NCBI GenBank assembly: GCA_900472395.1
Contig: UCHV01000024.1
Coordinates: 1-64,000, forward strand
Direction of reading: 5' to 3'
Length of the DNA stretch: 64,000 nucleotides
Origin: Hyphomicrobiales bacterium
GTDB taxonomy: Bacteria > Pseudomonadota > Alphaproteobacteria > Rhizobiales > Rhizobiaceae
Shown here: positions 1 to 9,521 of the stretch, in pieces
Position numbering within the stretch: the stretch's first letter is position 1
Layout of the letters: each line of letters opens with the position of its first letter
The notes under the pieces: model-generated
Databases searched by the model: none
Seen by the model: the letters and a program-made list of their open reading frames with translations, nothing else
What the model was told of the DNA's origin: nothing
Translations under genes and position numbers: made by a program

Positions 1-60
1 TAATGAGTCCGCGTCCTAAGCCCCGCACAGTTCGAGAGACTGGCCGCATGATCTGAAAAT

Positions 61-825
61 GCCTCTCCACTTTTCCGGGGCAAGTCCAAATGGCCTTATC
101 TCTGGATTGACGCAACTTACCTGAAGGTCCGGCGCGGCGGTCGCATCGTCTCTGTTGCCGTCATCATCGCCGTTGGCGTCAACACCGACGGTCGACGCGA
201 AGTGCTCGGCATGGAGATCGGCACGTCCGAAGCCGAGGCGATCTGGACCGAGTTTCTCCGAAAGCTGACCAGGCGGGGTCTGCGTGGCGTCAAGCTCGCC
301 GTCTCAGATGCGCATGAGGGCATCAAAGCCGCGGTATCGAAGGTGCTCTGCGCCACCTGGCAGCGCTGCAGGGTGCACTTCATGCGCAATGCCTTGGCTC
401 ATGCGGGCAAGAGCGGACGGCGCGTCGTCTCCGCCTTCATTGCCACGGCGTTTGCTCAGGACACGCCGGAGGCCGCAAGCACTCAGTGGCGCAACGTCGC
501 CGACCAGATCAGGCCAAAGGTCCCCAAGCTCGCCAGTCTCATGGACAATGCCGAGCCAGACGTGCTCGCCTACATGACCTTTCCCAAGCAGCATTGGGCC
601 AAGCTTCATTCGACCAACCCGATCGAGAGATTGAACGGCGAGATTAAGCGGCGGACAGAGGTCGTAGGCATCTTCCCCAACGACGACGCCATCGTGAGGC
701 TCGTCGGTGCGCTGCTGCTCGAACAGAACGATGAATGGGCCGTCCAACGATCCCGCTACATGACACTGGAAACCATCGCTACGATGAGCGATGATCCACT
801 CATCAGCCTGCCAGCAGCAAGCTGA
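61..825 (+). pseudogene. IS256-family (Mutator-type) transposase, 5'-truncated
   Basis: The frame is open from base 52 to a stop at 825, and the protein resembles the C-terminal two thirds of IS256-family transposases. The DDE acids are visible: D in WIDATY (near base 120), D in SDAHEG (near 307) and E in NPIERLNGE (near 630). A TGA lies at 49-51, and the bases before it do not continue the family pattern, so the N-terminal DNA-binding part (roughly 160 residues) is missing. No natural start codon is left for the retained part. The catalytic core is intact, but the gene is unlikely to make a working transposase. Confidence 0.85.
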
Positions 826-1324
826 CACTCATCCGGCCCTATGGGAGGAGCCGTGGCCGTCTAAGCTACACCACGTCTCGGGACACGATCTACGAAGACA
901 TCGATGCAGCGCGTGCAACGGCCGAAGAACAATGTCGCGACCTCGGGTGGGCCGGCCCCTCGAGCAGCCCACAAGAAATTTAGTGTACGATCGCTGCGCG
1001 GACACCGGGCGGCAGCGAAGCCGTTCTTAGGAAGTTTGCGTCTTCGGACTTAACCGTTGGCGATTTGAAATTCATCTAACGGTCGCGCCACCCTCATCTT
1101 GGGATGAAACGGTTCGACGGGCGGCCAAGTAGATCCACATTTTCCGAATTTCCGCCACAGGCGCACACAAACGAGGGGTCTGGACTGTGTATGAGCACAG
1201 ATACGGATCGCGTTGAGAAGCGCTCTGAGCGGACTCGCATTCAGGGCCTAATACACGCTTGCAAACCTACCTTTTCTCGCGCATCTTCAATTTGTACAAA
1301 CCGTTGATACGCTGCGTGGAAACC
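826..1324. other. Gap after the IS256 remnant, no gene seen
   Basis: The first bases (about 860-890) contain CTACACCACGTCTCGGGACA, which resembles the outer end of IS256-type elements, so the right IS end probably lies near 890. The rest holds only short frames without recognisable content. The promoter of the recombinase downstream must lie in the last 150 bases, but I could not fix its boxes. Confidence 0.4.
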
Positions 1325-2242
1325 ATGGTTGAACTACAAGTCTCAGATACACCGCCGATCCCTGAGCGCCTTATCGGCTATGCGCGCGTTTCGACCGACG
1401 ATCAACTCCCCGACACGCAAATGGACGAACTACGCGCCGCCGGCTGCGATCGGATTTTTCAGGAGCACGGATCCGAGGCGTCGCGAGCCCGACCGGTACT
1501 GACAAGGTTGCTCGGCAACCTGACCGCCCACGATGTACTTGTCGTTGTCCGGCTGGACGCGATTGCCCATTCGGTCAGCCACCTCTCGCAGATGATCGAG
1601 GACCTTAAAAAGCGCGGAGTGTCTTTCAGATCGCTCCGCGATCCCATCGACACATCCACCTCCCAGGGAACCTATTGTCTCGAAGTACTCGGAGCTATCG
1701 CGCAACTCGAACGGGCTTTGATAGCCGAACGAACCAGAGTTGGCATCAAAGCTGCAAAAGCGCGTGGCAGGTTACCGGGCAATCCTGGACTTCGAGAGCG
1801 ACGCCCGGAAGCTATCAAAGCGATATCGAAGGCGCGAGACAAACTCTATCTCGACGAGCTAAAGGCCTCGGCCCCGACGTGGCTTCCCATGGTCCAACAG
1901 CTTCGCCCGCAGCATAGCTGGGACAATGTCGTTCAGGTGCTCAACCGCAAAGGCCATGACTGGACAGTGGAACGCCTCCGCCGAGCGGTGCACCGTATGG
2001 TTCAAGAAAAGCTTGCTGACCCTGAGCTTGTGGCGCGATCGCCGCGTCGTGGCCCAGAAGATCGCTTGATGAAACTCGTTGCAGCAATCGCCATTGCTGA
2101 TACCGGCCTGTCGTTGCGCGACATTGCCACCCAGTTGGATGAGATGGGCGAGCGGCCGGCGCGCGGTGGGCGCAAATGGCAGCCTTCCTCGGTTCGCCAC
2201 CTGCTTGATGAGGCTTATCGGTTTGGCCTCATTCGTCATTGA
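1325..2242 (+). CDS. Serine site-specific recombinase lacking the two catalytic arginines
   Basis: 305 residues from the ATG at 1325. I prefer this start because the 22 upstream in-frame residues do not look like family sequence. The N-terminal resolvase/invertase domain starts with YARVSTDDQ, which holds the nucleophilic serine (S23) and R21. The catalytic helix normally reads LDRLxR; here it reads LDAIAHS, so the positions of the two active-site arginines of gamma-delta type resolvases are A79 and H82. The E-helix region (AQLERALIAERTRVGIKAAKARGR) is normal. The C-terminal 150 residues look like a helical DNA-binding extension. Position upstream of repA fits a resolvase of plasmid multimers, but strand cleavage is doubtful. 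It might act as a DNA-binding regulator. Confidence 0.85.
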   Translation: MVELQVSDTPPIPERLIGYARVSTDDQLPDTQMDELRAAGCDRIFQEHGSEASRARPVLTRLLGNLTAHDVLVVVRLDAIAHSVSHLSQMIEDLKKRGVSFRSLRDPIDTSTSQGTYCLEVLGAIAQLERALIAERTRVGIKAAKARGRLPGNPGLRERRPEAIKAISKARDKLYLDELKASAPTWLPMVQQLRPQHSWDNVVQVLNRKGHDWTVERLRRAVHRMVQEKLADPELVARSPRRGPEDRLMKLVAAIAIADTGLSLRDIATQLDEMGERPARGGRKWQPSSVRHLLDEAYRFGLIRH

Positions 2243-2822
2243 GGGCGCAAAAATTTGCGTCCCATCTTCGAACTGGTGAGGTTTCCGGCTTTTATCTATC
2301 GACAATGCAGGTCAGCTGACCTGGTTTGGCTTCGATGTCGGCGTCATCTAGACGCAGCCTACAAAGACCCGTTGCGCGGGAGCACTGTGGCGGCGCTTCG
2401 CGCCGAACGGCGTGTCGATGCTCTTTGCACCTGACAAAAACGTCCAATCGCGTACCCCCGCCGGCCGGGCCGATTGCGCAAGTTGGAGGCTTCGCCGCGC
2501 AAAGCCGCCGTTAATGACATTGACTGAGTCGCAACGAAATCGGTCGTCAAATGAACGGAACAGCGGGGAATGAGCTCAGCGCTTCTATTTTCGACAACCT
2601 TTTTTCATGTATCATCTAGACGAGGCCGAGTCGCCTAAAGCCCTGCTGCGCATGAGGTTTAGGCCTTCAGCGGGCTGCGAAATCCCGCACCGAACCAGTC
2701 CCGGCTAAGGTTTTGTTAACCTTAAATGTCTTGCCGACTCAGTCTTTACCAGTTCTATTCGTATGCGGAGTTGCTGCGCGTAGACGGTCAAACTCCGCAG
2801 ATGAGACGGATAGGCAAAGCAG
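2243..2822. other. Intergenic region upstream of repABC
   Basis: About 580 bases with no credible gene. It must hold the repABC promoter and probably the autoregulatory operator of RepA/RepB. The bases near 2590-2700 are AT-rich compared with their surroundings (CAACCTTTTTTCATGTATCAT near 2597). A 16-bp perfect palindrome lies at 2308-2323 and is listed separately. Confidence 0.5.
2308..2323. repeat. Perfect 16-bp palindrome upstream of repA
   Basis: CAGGTCAGCTGACCTG is a perfect inverted repeat centred on GC. It has the length and centre of repABC parS sites (GTT-N4-GC-N4-AAC) but carries CAG/CTG at the ends. It could be an operator or a diverged partition site. Its function is unknown. Confidence 0.45.
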
Positions 2823-4067
2823 ATGGCAAAAATCGCAGAGGCAAACAGCCCGAAAATTTCGGCGTTGAGGACAGCAATTCGCCACGATGCGAGCACCCTG
2901 TCGGCCCACCTCCAGGCACATCAGACCAGGGTCTTCCCCCCTCATGCTCGCAAGACGATCAGAAGTTTTTCCCCCTCAGAAGTCGCAAAGCTTCTCGGTT
3001 TGGCGGAGGGCTACCTGCGTACGATCGTTTCCGACCTGGAAGCCCGCGACGGGAGCAACTTCAACCCGCAGTCGGGCCCGGGAAATCGCCGTATCTACTC
3101 AATCGACGACATCGACAAGCTTCGCAAGCACCTCGAAGACAGCACGAAGGGTGCTCGCTCGCCGCGCCGGTACGTCCAGCATCGCCGTGAGGGCGAAGAG
3201 CTGCAGGTGATTGCCGTCATGAATTTCAAGGGCGGATCTGGAAAGACCACCACGTCAGCTCACCTTGCTCAATACCTCGCAATGCGTGGCTACCGGGTTC
3301 TGGCAATCGATCTTGACCCGCAGGCCAGCCTCTCCGCCCTGTTCGGCAATCAGCCCGAGGTTCACGTTGGTGACAACGAGACCATCTACGGCGCGATCCG
3401 TTACGACGCCGAGCGCCGGCCAATGGAAGAGGTGATCCGTCAAACCTACATGCCGGGCCTCGACCTCGTCCCGGGAAATCTCGAGCTGATGGAATTCGAG
3501 CATACGACCCCCCGCATGCTCATGATGGAGCAACAAAATCGAACCGGCGACTCGTTATTCTTTTCCCGCATAGAGACCGTCATTGAGCAGGTTGAGGCTG
3601 ATTACGACGTTGTTGTGATCGATTGCCCTCCCCAGCTCGGCTTCCTGACCATGTCGGCGATCACGGCCGCTACTTCGGTTCTGATCACAGTCCATCCGCA
3701 AATGCTGGATGTGATGTCGATGAACCAGTTCCTTTCGATGACCAGCGACTTGCTCGACCAGCTTCATGATGCCGGGGCACCCGACCGTCATAAATGGATG
3801 CGCTATCTCATCACGCGTTTCGAACCAACCGACGGACCGCAAAACCAGATGGTCGCGCTCCTGCGTTCCATGTTCTCGGAAAACGTTATGGTCAATCCAA
3901 TGCTCAAGAGCACCGCGATTTCAGACGCAGGCCTAACAAACCAAACATTGTTCGAGGTGGAGCGCGGGCAATTCACGAAGTCGACTTATGACCGCGCGCT
4001 GGAGTCGATAAACAACGTAAACGCCGAGATAGAGGGCCTGATCAAGGCCGCATGGGGGCGAGTATGA
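2823..4067 (+). CDS. repA: RepA, ParA-type partition ATPase of the repABC operon
   Basis: 414 residues. The N-terminal 110 residues form a winged-helix-like DNA-binding region (SPSEVAKLLGLAEGYLRTI, and a GPGNRRIYSIDDI wing). The ATPase domain has a deviant Walker A motif KGGSGKTT at about 136-143, with DLDPQAS and VVIDCPPQLG following as the other ParA motifs. RepA proteins segregate the plasmid together with RepB bound to parS and repress their own operon. Length and order are normal for Rhizobiales plasmids. The stop overlaps the repB start (ATGA), which suggests coupled translation. Confidence 0.97.
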   Translation: MAKIAEANSPKISALRTAIRHDASTLSAHLQAHQTRVFPPHARKTIRSFSPSEVAKLLGLAEGYLRTIVSDLEARDGSNFNPQSGPGNRRIYSIDDIDKLRKHLEDSTKGARSPRRYVQHRREGEELQVIAVMNFKGGSGKTTTSAHLAQYLAMRGYRVLAIDLDPQASLSALFGNQPEVHVGDNETIYGAIRYDAERRPMEEVIRQTYMPGLDLVPGNLELMEFEHTTPRMLMMEQQNRTGDSLFFSRIETVIEQVEADYDVVVIDCPPQLGFLTMSAITAATSVLITVHPQMLDVMSMNQFLSMTSDLLDQLHDAGAPDRHKWMRYLITRFEPTDGPQNQMVALLRSMFSENVMVNPMLKSTAISDAGLTNQTLFEVERGQFTKSTYDRALESINNVNAEIEGLIKAAWGRV

Positions 4068-5035
4068 GCCGAAAGAACCTTTTCCAACACCTTACACTCG
4101 AAGCCGTTGAGCAAGTGCCGGTTGCTCCGCTTGTAAGTAAATCAAAAGCGCTGGGTGTAGTGACACAGTCGCTCGACGGCCTGAAAGACAGGAGCAGGCG
4201 TGCAGAAGAGATCGAGCGCAAGCTTGCGCTGGGTCAATCTGTCATTGACCTGGACCCCAAAGCGATCGACCCCTCGTTTGTGCAGGATCGAATGGACGGA
4301 GACATCGAAGGCTTGCTCGCGTCTATCCGCGAACAAGGCCAGCAGGTGCCAATCCTCGTACGCCCCCACCCCGATCGATCCGGACGGTATCAGGTGGCAT
4401 TCGGCCATCGACGCCTTCGCGCACTCGCAGAACTCGGAATGCCCGTCAAAGCCGTCGTTCGCGACCTTTCCGATGAGCAACTGGTCATCGCCCAAGGGCA
4501 AGAAAACAGTGAGCGTCGAGACCTGTCGTTCATCGAAAAGGCCCGTTTTGCGGCTCGCCTGCAGGATCGCTTTGGGCGAGAAACGGTCATTTCGTCGATG
4601 TCCATTGACAAGGGCAACCTGTCGAAAATGCTGGCGATTGTTGCGGCATTGCCGCAGGAGCTTGTCGATGCAATTGGCCCAGCTCCGGGTATCGGGCAGC
4701 CATACTGGCAACAGATGGTCGAGCTGTTTCGCGCAGCCTCTGACCCTGACGAACTGATAGCATACGCCCAATCGAAGCAGGCGCAGGCCTATCCGTCTGC
4801 CGACCGCTTCAAGCACATCTTGCAGACGAAGCCGAAGAGCGCCACGCTGCGGGCTGTCAAGGACCTAAGGACAGCCGATGGCGCGGTCTTTGCGTCCGTA
4901 CGAGAGAGCAAGACGAAGGTTGATATTTCGATAGGCAAGAGTGGAGCGGCGGATTTCGCGGCCTTTCTCGTAGCCAAAATGCCGGCTCTGTTCGAAGAGC
5001 ATATAGCAGCACAGAAACCAAAAACTGGAGATTAG
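4064..5035 (+). CDS. repB: RepB, ParB-type centromere-binding protein
   Basis: 323 residues from the ATG at 4064, which overlaps the repA stop. An earlier in-frame ATG at 4052 is less likely. The ParB N-terminal box is present (ILVRPHPDRSGRYQVAFGHRR, near residues 100-120), followed by the helical DNA-binding part (SFIEKARFAARLQDRFG, VISSMSIDKGNLSKMLAI). RepB binds parS and works with RepA in segregation and autoregulation. The gene is followed by the 157-base spacer that encodes the antisense RNA. Confidence 0.96.
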   Translation: MSRKNLFQHLTLEAVEQVPVAPLVSKSKALGVVTQSLDGLKDRSRRAEEIERKLALGQSVIDLDPKAIDPSFVQDRMDGDIEGLLASIREQGQQVPILVRPHPDRSGRYQVAFGHRRLRALAELGMPVKAVVRDLSDEQLVIAQGQENSERRDLSFIEKARFAARLQDRFGRETVISSMSIDKGNLSKMLAIVAALPQELVDAIGPAPGIGQPYWQQMVELFRAASDPDELIAYAQSKQAQAYPSADRFKHILQTKPKSATLRAVKDLRTADGAVFASVRESKTKVDISIGKSGAADFAAFLVAKMPALFEEHIAAQKPKTGD

Positions 5036-5040
5036 ACCGC

Positions 5041-5080
5041 AAAAAGAAAAGGCCCCCAAAACGTCGCCGTCCTGGAAGCC
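5041..5080 (-). terminator. Intrinsic terminator of the ctRNA
   Basis: On the minus strand GGCTTCCAGGACG (5080-5068) pairs with CGTTTTGGGGGCC (5063-5051) over 13 positions, counting G-U pairs, around the tetraloop GCGA. A T-rich run (TTTTCTTTTT, 5050-5041) follows. Confidence 0.9.
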
Positions 5081-5097
5081 CATTCTGTTCACTAAGC
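5041..5097 (-). ncRNA. Antisense counter-transcribed RNA (ctRNA) controlling repC
   Basis: The repB-repC spacer contains, on the minus strand, a promoter (boxes at 5127-5132 and 5104-5109), a predicted start near 5097 and a strong terminator hairpin at 5051-5080 followed by a U-rich run. The predicted RNA is about 57 nt, the usual size of the repABC ctRNA. In this plasmid family the RNA pairs with the repC leader and lowers RepC production, and it is an incompatibility determinant. The exact start is inferred from promoter spacing. Confidence 0.85.
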
Positions 5098-5103
5098 AAG
5101 TTC

Positions 5104-5132
5104 AGAATCGCATTTCTCGGAATCATCGTCAA
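5104..5132 (-). promoter_or_regulatory. ctRNA promoter
   Basis: On the minus strand, -35 box TTGACG (5132-5127), a 17-base spacer and -10 box GATTCT (5109-5104). The -35 is near-perfect, and the -10 resembles alphaproteobacterial ctRNA promoters. Confidence 0.75.
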
Positions 5133-5192
5133 GAGTCTTTGGCACCGTTTTTGGTGAGCGCTTTTCTATTGCCTTCTGAAAGGTGAAAGAAA

Positions 5193-6401
5193 ATGCAGAC
5201 GGGAAGTGTGACGACGCCATTCGGCCGTCGGTCGATGACGCTTGCGCTCGTGCGCCGGCAGAAAGCCGCTATTGAAGTCGGCAAAACAGCCGACAAATGG
5301 AAAGTCTATCGCGACGCATCTGTAGCGTTCGAGCGGCTCGGCCTGCAGTCGAACAGTCTGGCTGTCCTAGACGCCTTGTTGAGCTTTTATCCAGAGACCG
5401 AGTTGCGACAGGATGCGCAGATGATCGTGTTCCCATCGAACCAGCAGCTTTGCTTGCGCGCGCACAATATGGCGAGCGCAACGCTGCGCCGGCATCTTGC
5501 CCTCCTCGTAGAAGCTGGCCTCATTGTCCGCAAAGACAGCGCCAACGGAAAGCGCTACGCCCGAAAGGACCGCGAGGGAGAGATCGTGACTGCATTCGGT
5601 TTCGATCTTTCTCCTATGTTGGCGCGTGTCGAGGAGCTTGCAATGATGGCTCAAGACATCACAGCCGAACAAAAAGCCTTCCGGAGGGCCAAGGAAAACC
5701 TGACCATTTGCCGTCGTGACGTCCGAAAGCTGATCATAGCTGCAATCGAGGAGGGCGTGCCGGGCGACTGGCAGGCCGTGGAAGACGCATACACGGGTAT
5801 CGTCAGCAGAATGAAGCGGTCGCCTTCAATGAAAGACGTCACGGACGTTCTCGAGGAATTCGAGCTTTTACGGGACGACGTGCTTAATCGTTTGGAAATC
5901 AACGAATTTTCCGGAATTGTTAGCACCAATGACGCTCCTAATGAGCAGCACATACATGATTCAAATCCCGAATCCTTCATTGAACTTGAACATTGCTCTG
6001 GAAAAGACCAAGTAGCGAAGTCGAGCAAAAAACCGAGACGTCGGAACGAGCCCCTAAAGGCCTTCCCGCTAGGACTGGTCCTAAGGGCCTGCCCCACTGT
6101 TATCGATTATGCCAAGGGCGGCTCCATTGGAAACTGGCGCGATATGATGGCAGCAGCCGTCACAGTGAGGTCGATGCTGGGCGTGAGCCCAGGGACCTAC
6201 CAGGATGCCTGCGACGTCATGGGTCAGGAAAATGCGTCGGTTGCCATCGCTTGCATACTGGAGCGTGCGGGTCACATCAACTCGGCCGGCGGATATCTGC
6301 GGGATCTCACGCGGCGGTCCGAACGTGGCGAGTTTTCGCTTGGTCCGATGCTGATGGCGCTGTTGAAGGCAAATGCCGCTGAGGGTCTGAGAGCAGGATA
6401 G
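5193..6401 (+). CDS. repC: RepC, replication initiator
   Basis: 402 residues starting with MQTGSVTTPFGRRSMTLALV, as in rhizobial RepC. The ribosome-binding stretch GAAAGGTGAAAG lies just upstream. The N-terminal half is the winged-helix initiator domain (LRRHLALLVEAGLIVRKDSANGKRYARKD). The middle (about residues 230-275) is variable and AT-rich at DNA level, and the C-terminal half is the conserved RepC domain. RepC is the rate-limiting initiator and acts at an origin inside its own gene. Production is limited by the antisense RNA in the upstream spacer. Confidence 0.97.
   Translation: MQTGSVTTPFGRRSMTLALVRRQKAAIEVGKTADKWKVYRDASVAFERLGLQSNSLAVLDALLSFYPETELRQDAQMIVFPSNQQLCLRAHNMASATLRRHLALLVEAGLIVRKDSANGKRYARKDREGEIVTAFGFDLSPMLARVEELAMMAQDITAEQKAFRRAKENLTICRRDVRKLIIAAIEEGVPGDWQAVEDAYTGIVSRMKRSPSMKDVTDVLEEFELLRDDVLNRLEINEFSGIVSTNDAPNEQHIHDSNPESFIELEHCSGKDQVAKSSKKPRRRNEPLKAFPLGLVLRACPTVIDYAKGGSIGNWRDMMAAAVTVRSMLGVSPGTYQDACDVMGQENASVAIACILERAGHINSAGGYLRDLTRRSERGEFSLGPMLMALLKANAAEGLRAG
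5880..6005. other. Probable origin of replication inside repC
   Basis: In repABC plasmids oriV maps to an AT-rich stretch in the middle of repC. This interval is the most AT-rich part of this repC and encodes a low-complexity linker. The position is an inference from the family; no iterons were identified. Confidence 0.5.
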
Positions 6402-6414
6402 CCTGAGCAGCAGA

Positions 6415-6430
6415 GTTGTAAGCTTACAAC
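6415..6430. promoter_or_regulatory. parS centromere site
   Basis: GTTGTAAGCTTACAAC is a perfect 16-bp palindrome matching the repABC parS pattern GTT-N4-GC-N4-AAC, 13 bases after the repC stop, a usual location. It is the only exact match I found near the operon. Confidence 0.85.
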
Positions 6431-7360
6431 TGGCTTATTGGCCCGCCGCCCCTGCTCCGGTCATCTTGTCTCCAGTATCAAATCTCGTCAGATGCAAAGC
6501 TATCCCACGCAAGATTCGGCTCTCGTTGGATGTCGACGAAATCTGACGAACTTCCAACTAGCCTTAGCTCCTCACGAGGCGAACCGGCATGATCAATGCC
6601 CATCGAGATTATCGAACACTTGTCGCGACCGCTTTGTCCACCCTTGATGGATGGCGATCATGGTGCCCGTAATCGTGCATGGACAGACCAACGATGTCAG
6701 GTCTAGTCGAAGATCATAGCGTTTCGCCCTTTCAATGCAGCATAGGCGGCATTCTCAGGATAGTTTGCGCGTCGAGGGCTGGATCGATCAGGATGGCCCC
6801 AATGTGCCTCAACGACGATGCGTCTCTTCCCCTTCCTGGGCATTCAATCTGCAGATCTTTAAGACCATCGGTTCGTCAGGATCGCGGTCTGGCGAATAGA
6901 ACCAGTGACACGCAGGCCAGCACAGGTGTCGCATTGACGGAACGCAGTTGCTTCATGGCCTTGTATACAGCCAAGCACGGAGACCACACCCGACCCGCGG
7001 CGCAAACCACCACGTGTTAGCCATCGACACAACGGTCTCGTCGACTGGTGCGCCACACACCTATGACGCCGTCATTCGATTTCTTCATAAGGTGCTCCGC
7101 GCATGTCGCCAAGCGATGCCCAAGCACCGTTGATGAAGAACCGCTGTTTGTGATGGTGATGGTGCAACGCTATCCGGCGCACTTTTTTGGCTGGGTATAG
7201 GATGTGTCTGACGAGGCAGAGGTAATCTTTTTAGAAACTGCGCTCACAGCGACTGCCCGATCTACCGGCCATTGAAGAGTGCCTTGGAGCCTAGGACGAC
7301 TTGGGAACGTACATCCGTCACGTGACGAGCTTCTGAATTTTGTTGATGCCCGATGGCCGT
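6431..7360. other. Non-coding or fully eroded stretch after parS
   Basis: About 930 bases with no intact gene on either strand. Open frames up to 113 codons show no domain or family likeness. The neighbouring eroded gene suggests this is also decayed DNA. Confidence 0.5.
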
Positions 7361-7886
7361 TGGAAAACTATGCGGCAGCCAAGAGTGCTTGACCAAGCAT
7401 GCCAATAGGACGCGGCTGTTGAGGTTTGCGTCACGACGCGATCGGGAGCACTCGGGGCGGCCCATCATTGGAGCCGATAGATATCGACAGGGTTATCATT
7501 GCCGTTGGATTTAGTTCATTGGCCGTCTGCATTGCGCGGCCGTGATACCGCGCCCGGTAACTTCCATGTGGGGCGACCATGCCTACACCTGATCGGCAGT
7601 CGATTCCATCAGAGTGATTTTCCCTTTGGGGCTCGAGAGGAGACTTCGACACTCTCTTCCCAACTTTCATCGATATCGGGCTCAGTATCGAAAAGGTGTA
7701 TGCTGATTCCGACAATGCCAGTGTGCAGCCCCGTCGATAAGAACAATGTTGCGGGTTCCTGTGCTCCGCACAGGCCATTTTCTAGCCGCGAAAACAGTTT
7801 TTCATTGCTCCGTCGAATGATCCATCCCGTTCGATATAGACCTACTCATACTGGACCGCGATATGCCCCTCGCATAGTCTGGTCAT
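7361..7886 (-). pseudogene. Eroded gene of a conserved uncharacterised protein family
   Basis: Read leftward from the ATG at 7886, family-like text appears in alternating frames: MTRLCEGHIAVQYE, a TAG, VYIERDGSFDG, then in another frame NGLCGAQEPATLFLSTGLHT and EPDIDESWEESVEVSSRAPKG, then GSYRARYHGRAMQTANEL, NPVDIYRLQ, a TGA, WAAPSAPDRVV and TAASYWHAW. The order and spacing are those of one protein of about 170 residues that I recall as an unnamed bacterial family. At least two stops and three frame changes show that it is dead. I know no function for the family. Confidence 0.6.
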
Positions 7887-8594
7887 GGCCTCTCCCAATC
7901 CATCTGGCCCCACGCATTTCGCCGATTCAAAACGCCCAGGATCGGCCGCCACAATCATCGCTTCCGGGGCAGAGCGTCCGAACGCCTGCCGCCCAAAAGG
8001 GCCGATAGCTGTTTTGAGCGAAACTCATCATATGCAGACCAAAGCAAACCAGCACGAAAGTCTGACAGTGTTCAGATCGCTGGGAAGCCTTCCCATGATC
8101 GAGAGCAGCTCGAAAGCATTGTCGATATCTTTGTTTGGTTCGCAAAGTTGCACGGTCACGGATTGCAACAATATCGACTATCGGATGCCACACCCCTTTA
8201 CCGGGCGGGTCAAGGAGCCTTGCCGAGGTTTTGATGGACCCTCGGCGTTCTGTGCTCCTCGATTGCGTACCGGCTGACAACAGCTGTCTTTGCTCGCGCT
8301 CGCATTGTGCGATCGATTCAGGGTGGTTTTTGCTGGGCGTCTTCACCTGTTGCATCGCAACACCGTATCTTGACCGTAATGCAGGCTAAAGGCCGGTTGG
8401 CTGCCGCTTGCGAGCGGCAGGCAGCAAGGGAAGCTTCGCCGCGTCTGGCATCAAGCGCAGAGGCAAGCCGCTCAACCTTCGGCCGGCCATCCCCGCCCTT
8501 GCCTCCTTTGCTCTTCGCGGCAAGGGGAGGGGGCCCGCGCAATGCGGGGAAAGGGAAGAACAAGGAAAGGCGGGCCCAAGGCCCGGTGAAATTC
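7887..8594. other. Gap with a GC-rich hairpin leader before the toprim gene
   Basis: No credible gene. The last 120 bases are extremely GC-rich and contain two hairpins: CCTTGCC with GGCAAGG (about 8500-8530) and CGGGCC-CAA-GGCCCG (about 8571-8585). The second lies directly before the ribosome-binding site of the gene at 8595. Similar leaders precede the genes at 15946, 18901 and 26309. Confidence 0.5.
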
Positions 8595-9521
8595 ATGGAC
8601 AGACAGGGACTGGAAAGCCTGCGGGACAACGTTCCGTGTGCGGCCGTGCTGGCACGGGCCGGATTCGCGATAGATTTGAAAGAGAGCACGCGTCGGGCCG
8701 CCAAATACCGGCGCGGCGCAGAGATTGTGATCGTCATCCATGATGGCCGGGGATGGTTCGATCCCCTATCTGACGCAAAGGGCGACGTCTTCAGTCTTGC
8801 CGGATATCTGGAAGGTCTGTCATTCAGCCATGCCGTCGAACGCGTAGCCGAGTTAAACGGGTTTACCGTTACTCTGCCCCATTCGGCATTGGCCGCTCAC
8901 ATCCAGGTCGCGCAAAATAATGGTCCTGCCGCCTCAGCTCAAACACGCTGGGCCCTGCGCGGTAGACCGTGGCATGGATCGGCCGCCTGGCTATATCTAC
9001 GGTCGGAGCGTGACTTGCCCGTTGCCATCATCCGTGCAGCTGTTCGAGCCGATCTGCTACGGGAAGGACCCAAAGGCAGCATATGGGCAGCACATGTCGA
9101 TGACCTTGGGACGGTCTGCGGCTGGGAAGAACGTGGCCCTGTCTGGCGTGGTTTCGCTCGCGGCGGTTCCAAGGTGCTTTTCCGGTTCGGCGTCCAGAAT
9201 GCGCTGCGGCTCTGCGTGACCGAGGCTGCGATCGATGCCATGAGCCTTGCGGCTTTCGAAGGAATTCGCGAGGGTAGTCTGTATCTCAGCACTGGAGGCG
9301 GGTGGTCTGCGACCACCGACACGGCGATACGCAGACTTGCGGCTCGCCCGGGCGCGCAGCTTATCGCTGCCACGGATTCTAACAGCCAGGGCGAGACATT
9401 TGCCGGCAGGCTGCGCACTATTGCAGACGAGGTAGGCTGTGACTGGCTGCGCCTCAAACCACCGGAGGAGGACTGGAACGACGCGCTGCGTACGCGCGAA
9501 AGGAAAAGAAACGGACATTAA
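8595..9521 (+). CDS. DUF3991/TOPRIM-domain protein (primase-like)
   Basis: 308 residues from the ATG at 8595, which follows GGTGAA and the hairpin leader. The open frame reaches back to 8307, but the first 96 residues are low-complexity leader translation. The N-terminal part (RDNVPCAAVLARAGFAIDLKES, DGRGWFDPLSDAKGDVFSLA) matches DUF3991, and the C-terminal part is a toprim fold: the conserved glutamate in CVTEAAIDAMSLAAF and a DxN-type motif in LIAATDSNSQGE. Such proteins sit on rhizobial plasmids and resemble the catalytic part of plasmid primases. No zinc-finger or helicase domain is present. Its activity is not established. Confidence 0.8.
   Translation: MDRQGLESLRDNVPCAAVLARAGFAIDLKESTRRAAKYRRGAEIVIVIHDGRGWFDPLSDAKGDVFSLAGYLEGLSFSHAVERVAELNGFTVTLPHSALAAHIQVAQNNGPAASAQTRWALRGRPWHGSAAWLYLRSERDLPVAIIRAAVRADLLREGPKGSIWAAHVDDLGTVCGWEERGPVWRGFARGGSKVLFRFGVQNALRLCVTEAAIDAMSLAAFEGIREGSLYLSTGGGWSATTDTAIRRLAARPGAQLIAATDSNSQGETFAGRLRTIADEVGCDWLRLKPPEEDWNDALRTRERKRNGH

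Noticed and set aside
8307..8594. Upstream start of the toprim-domain frame
   Set aside because: The first 96 codons translate a GC-rich hairpin leader, and family similarity begins at the ATG at 8595.
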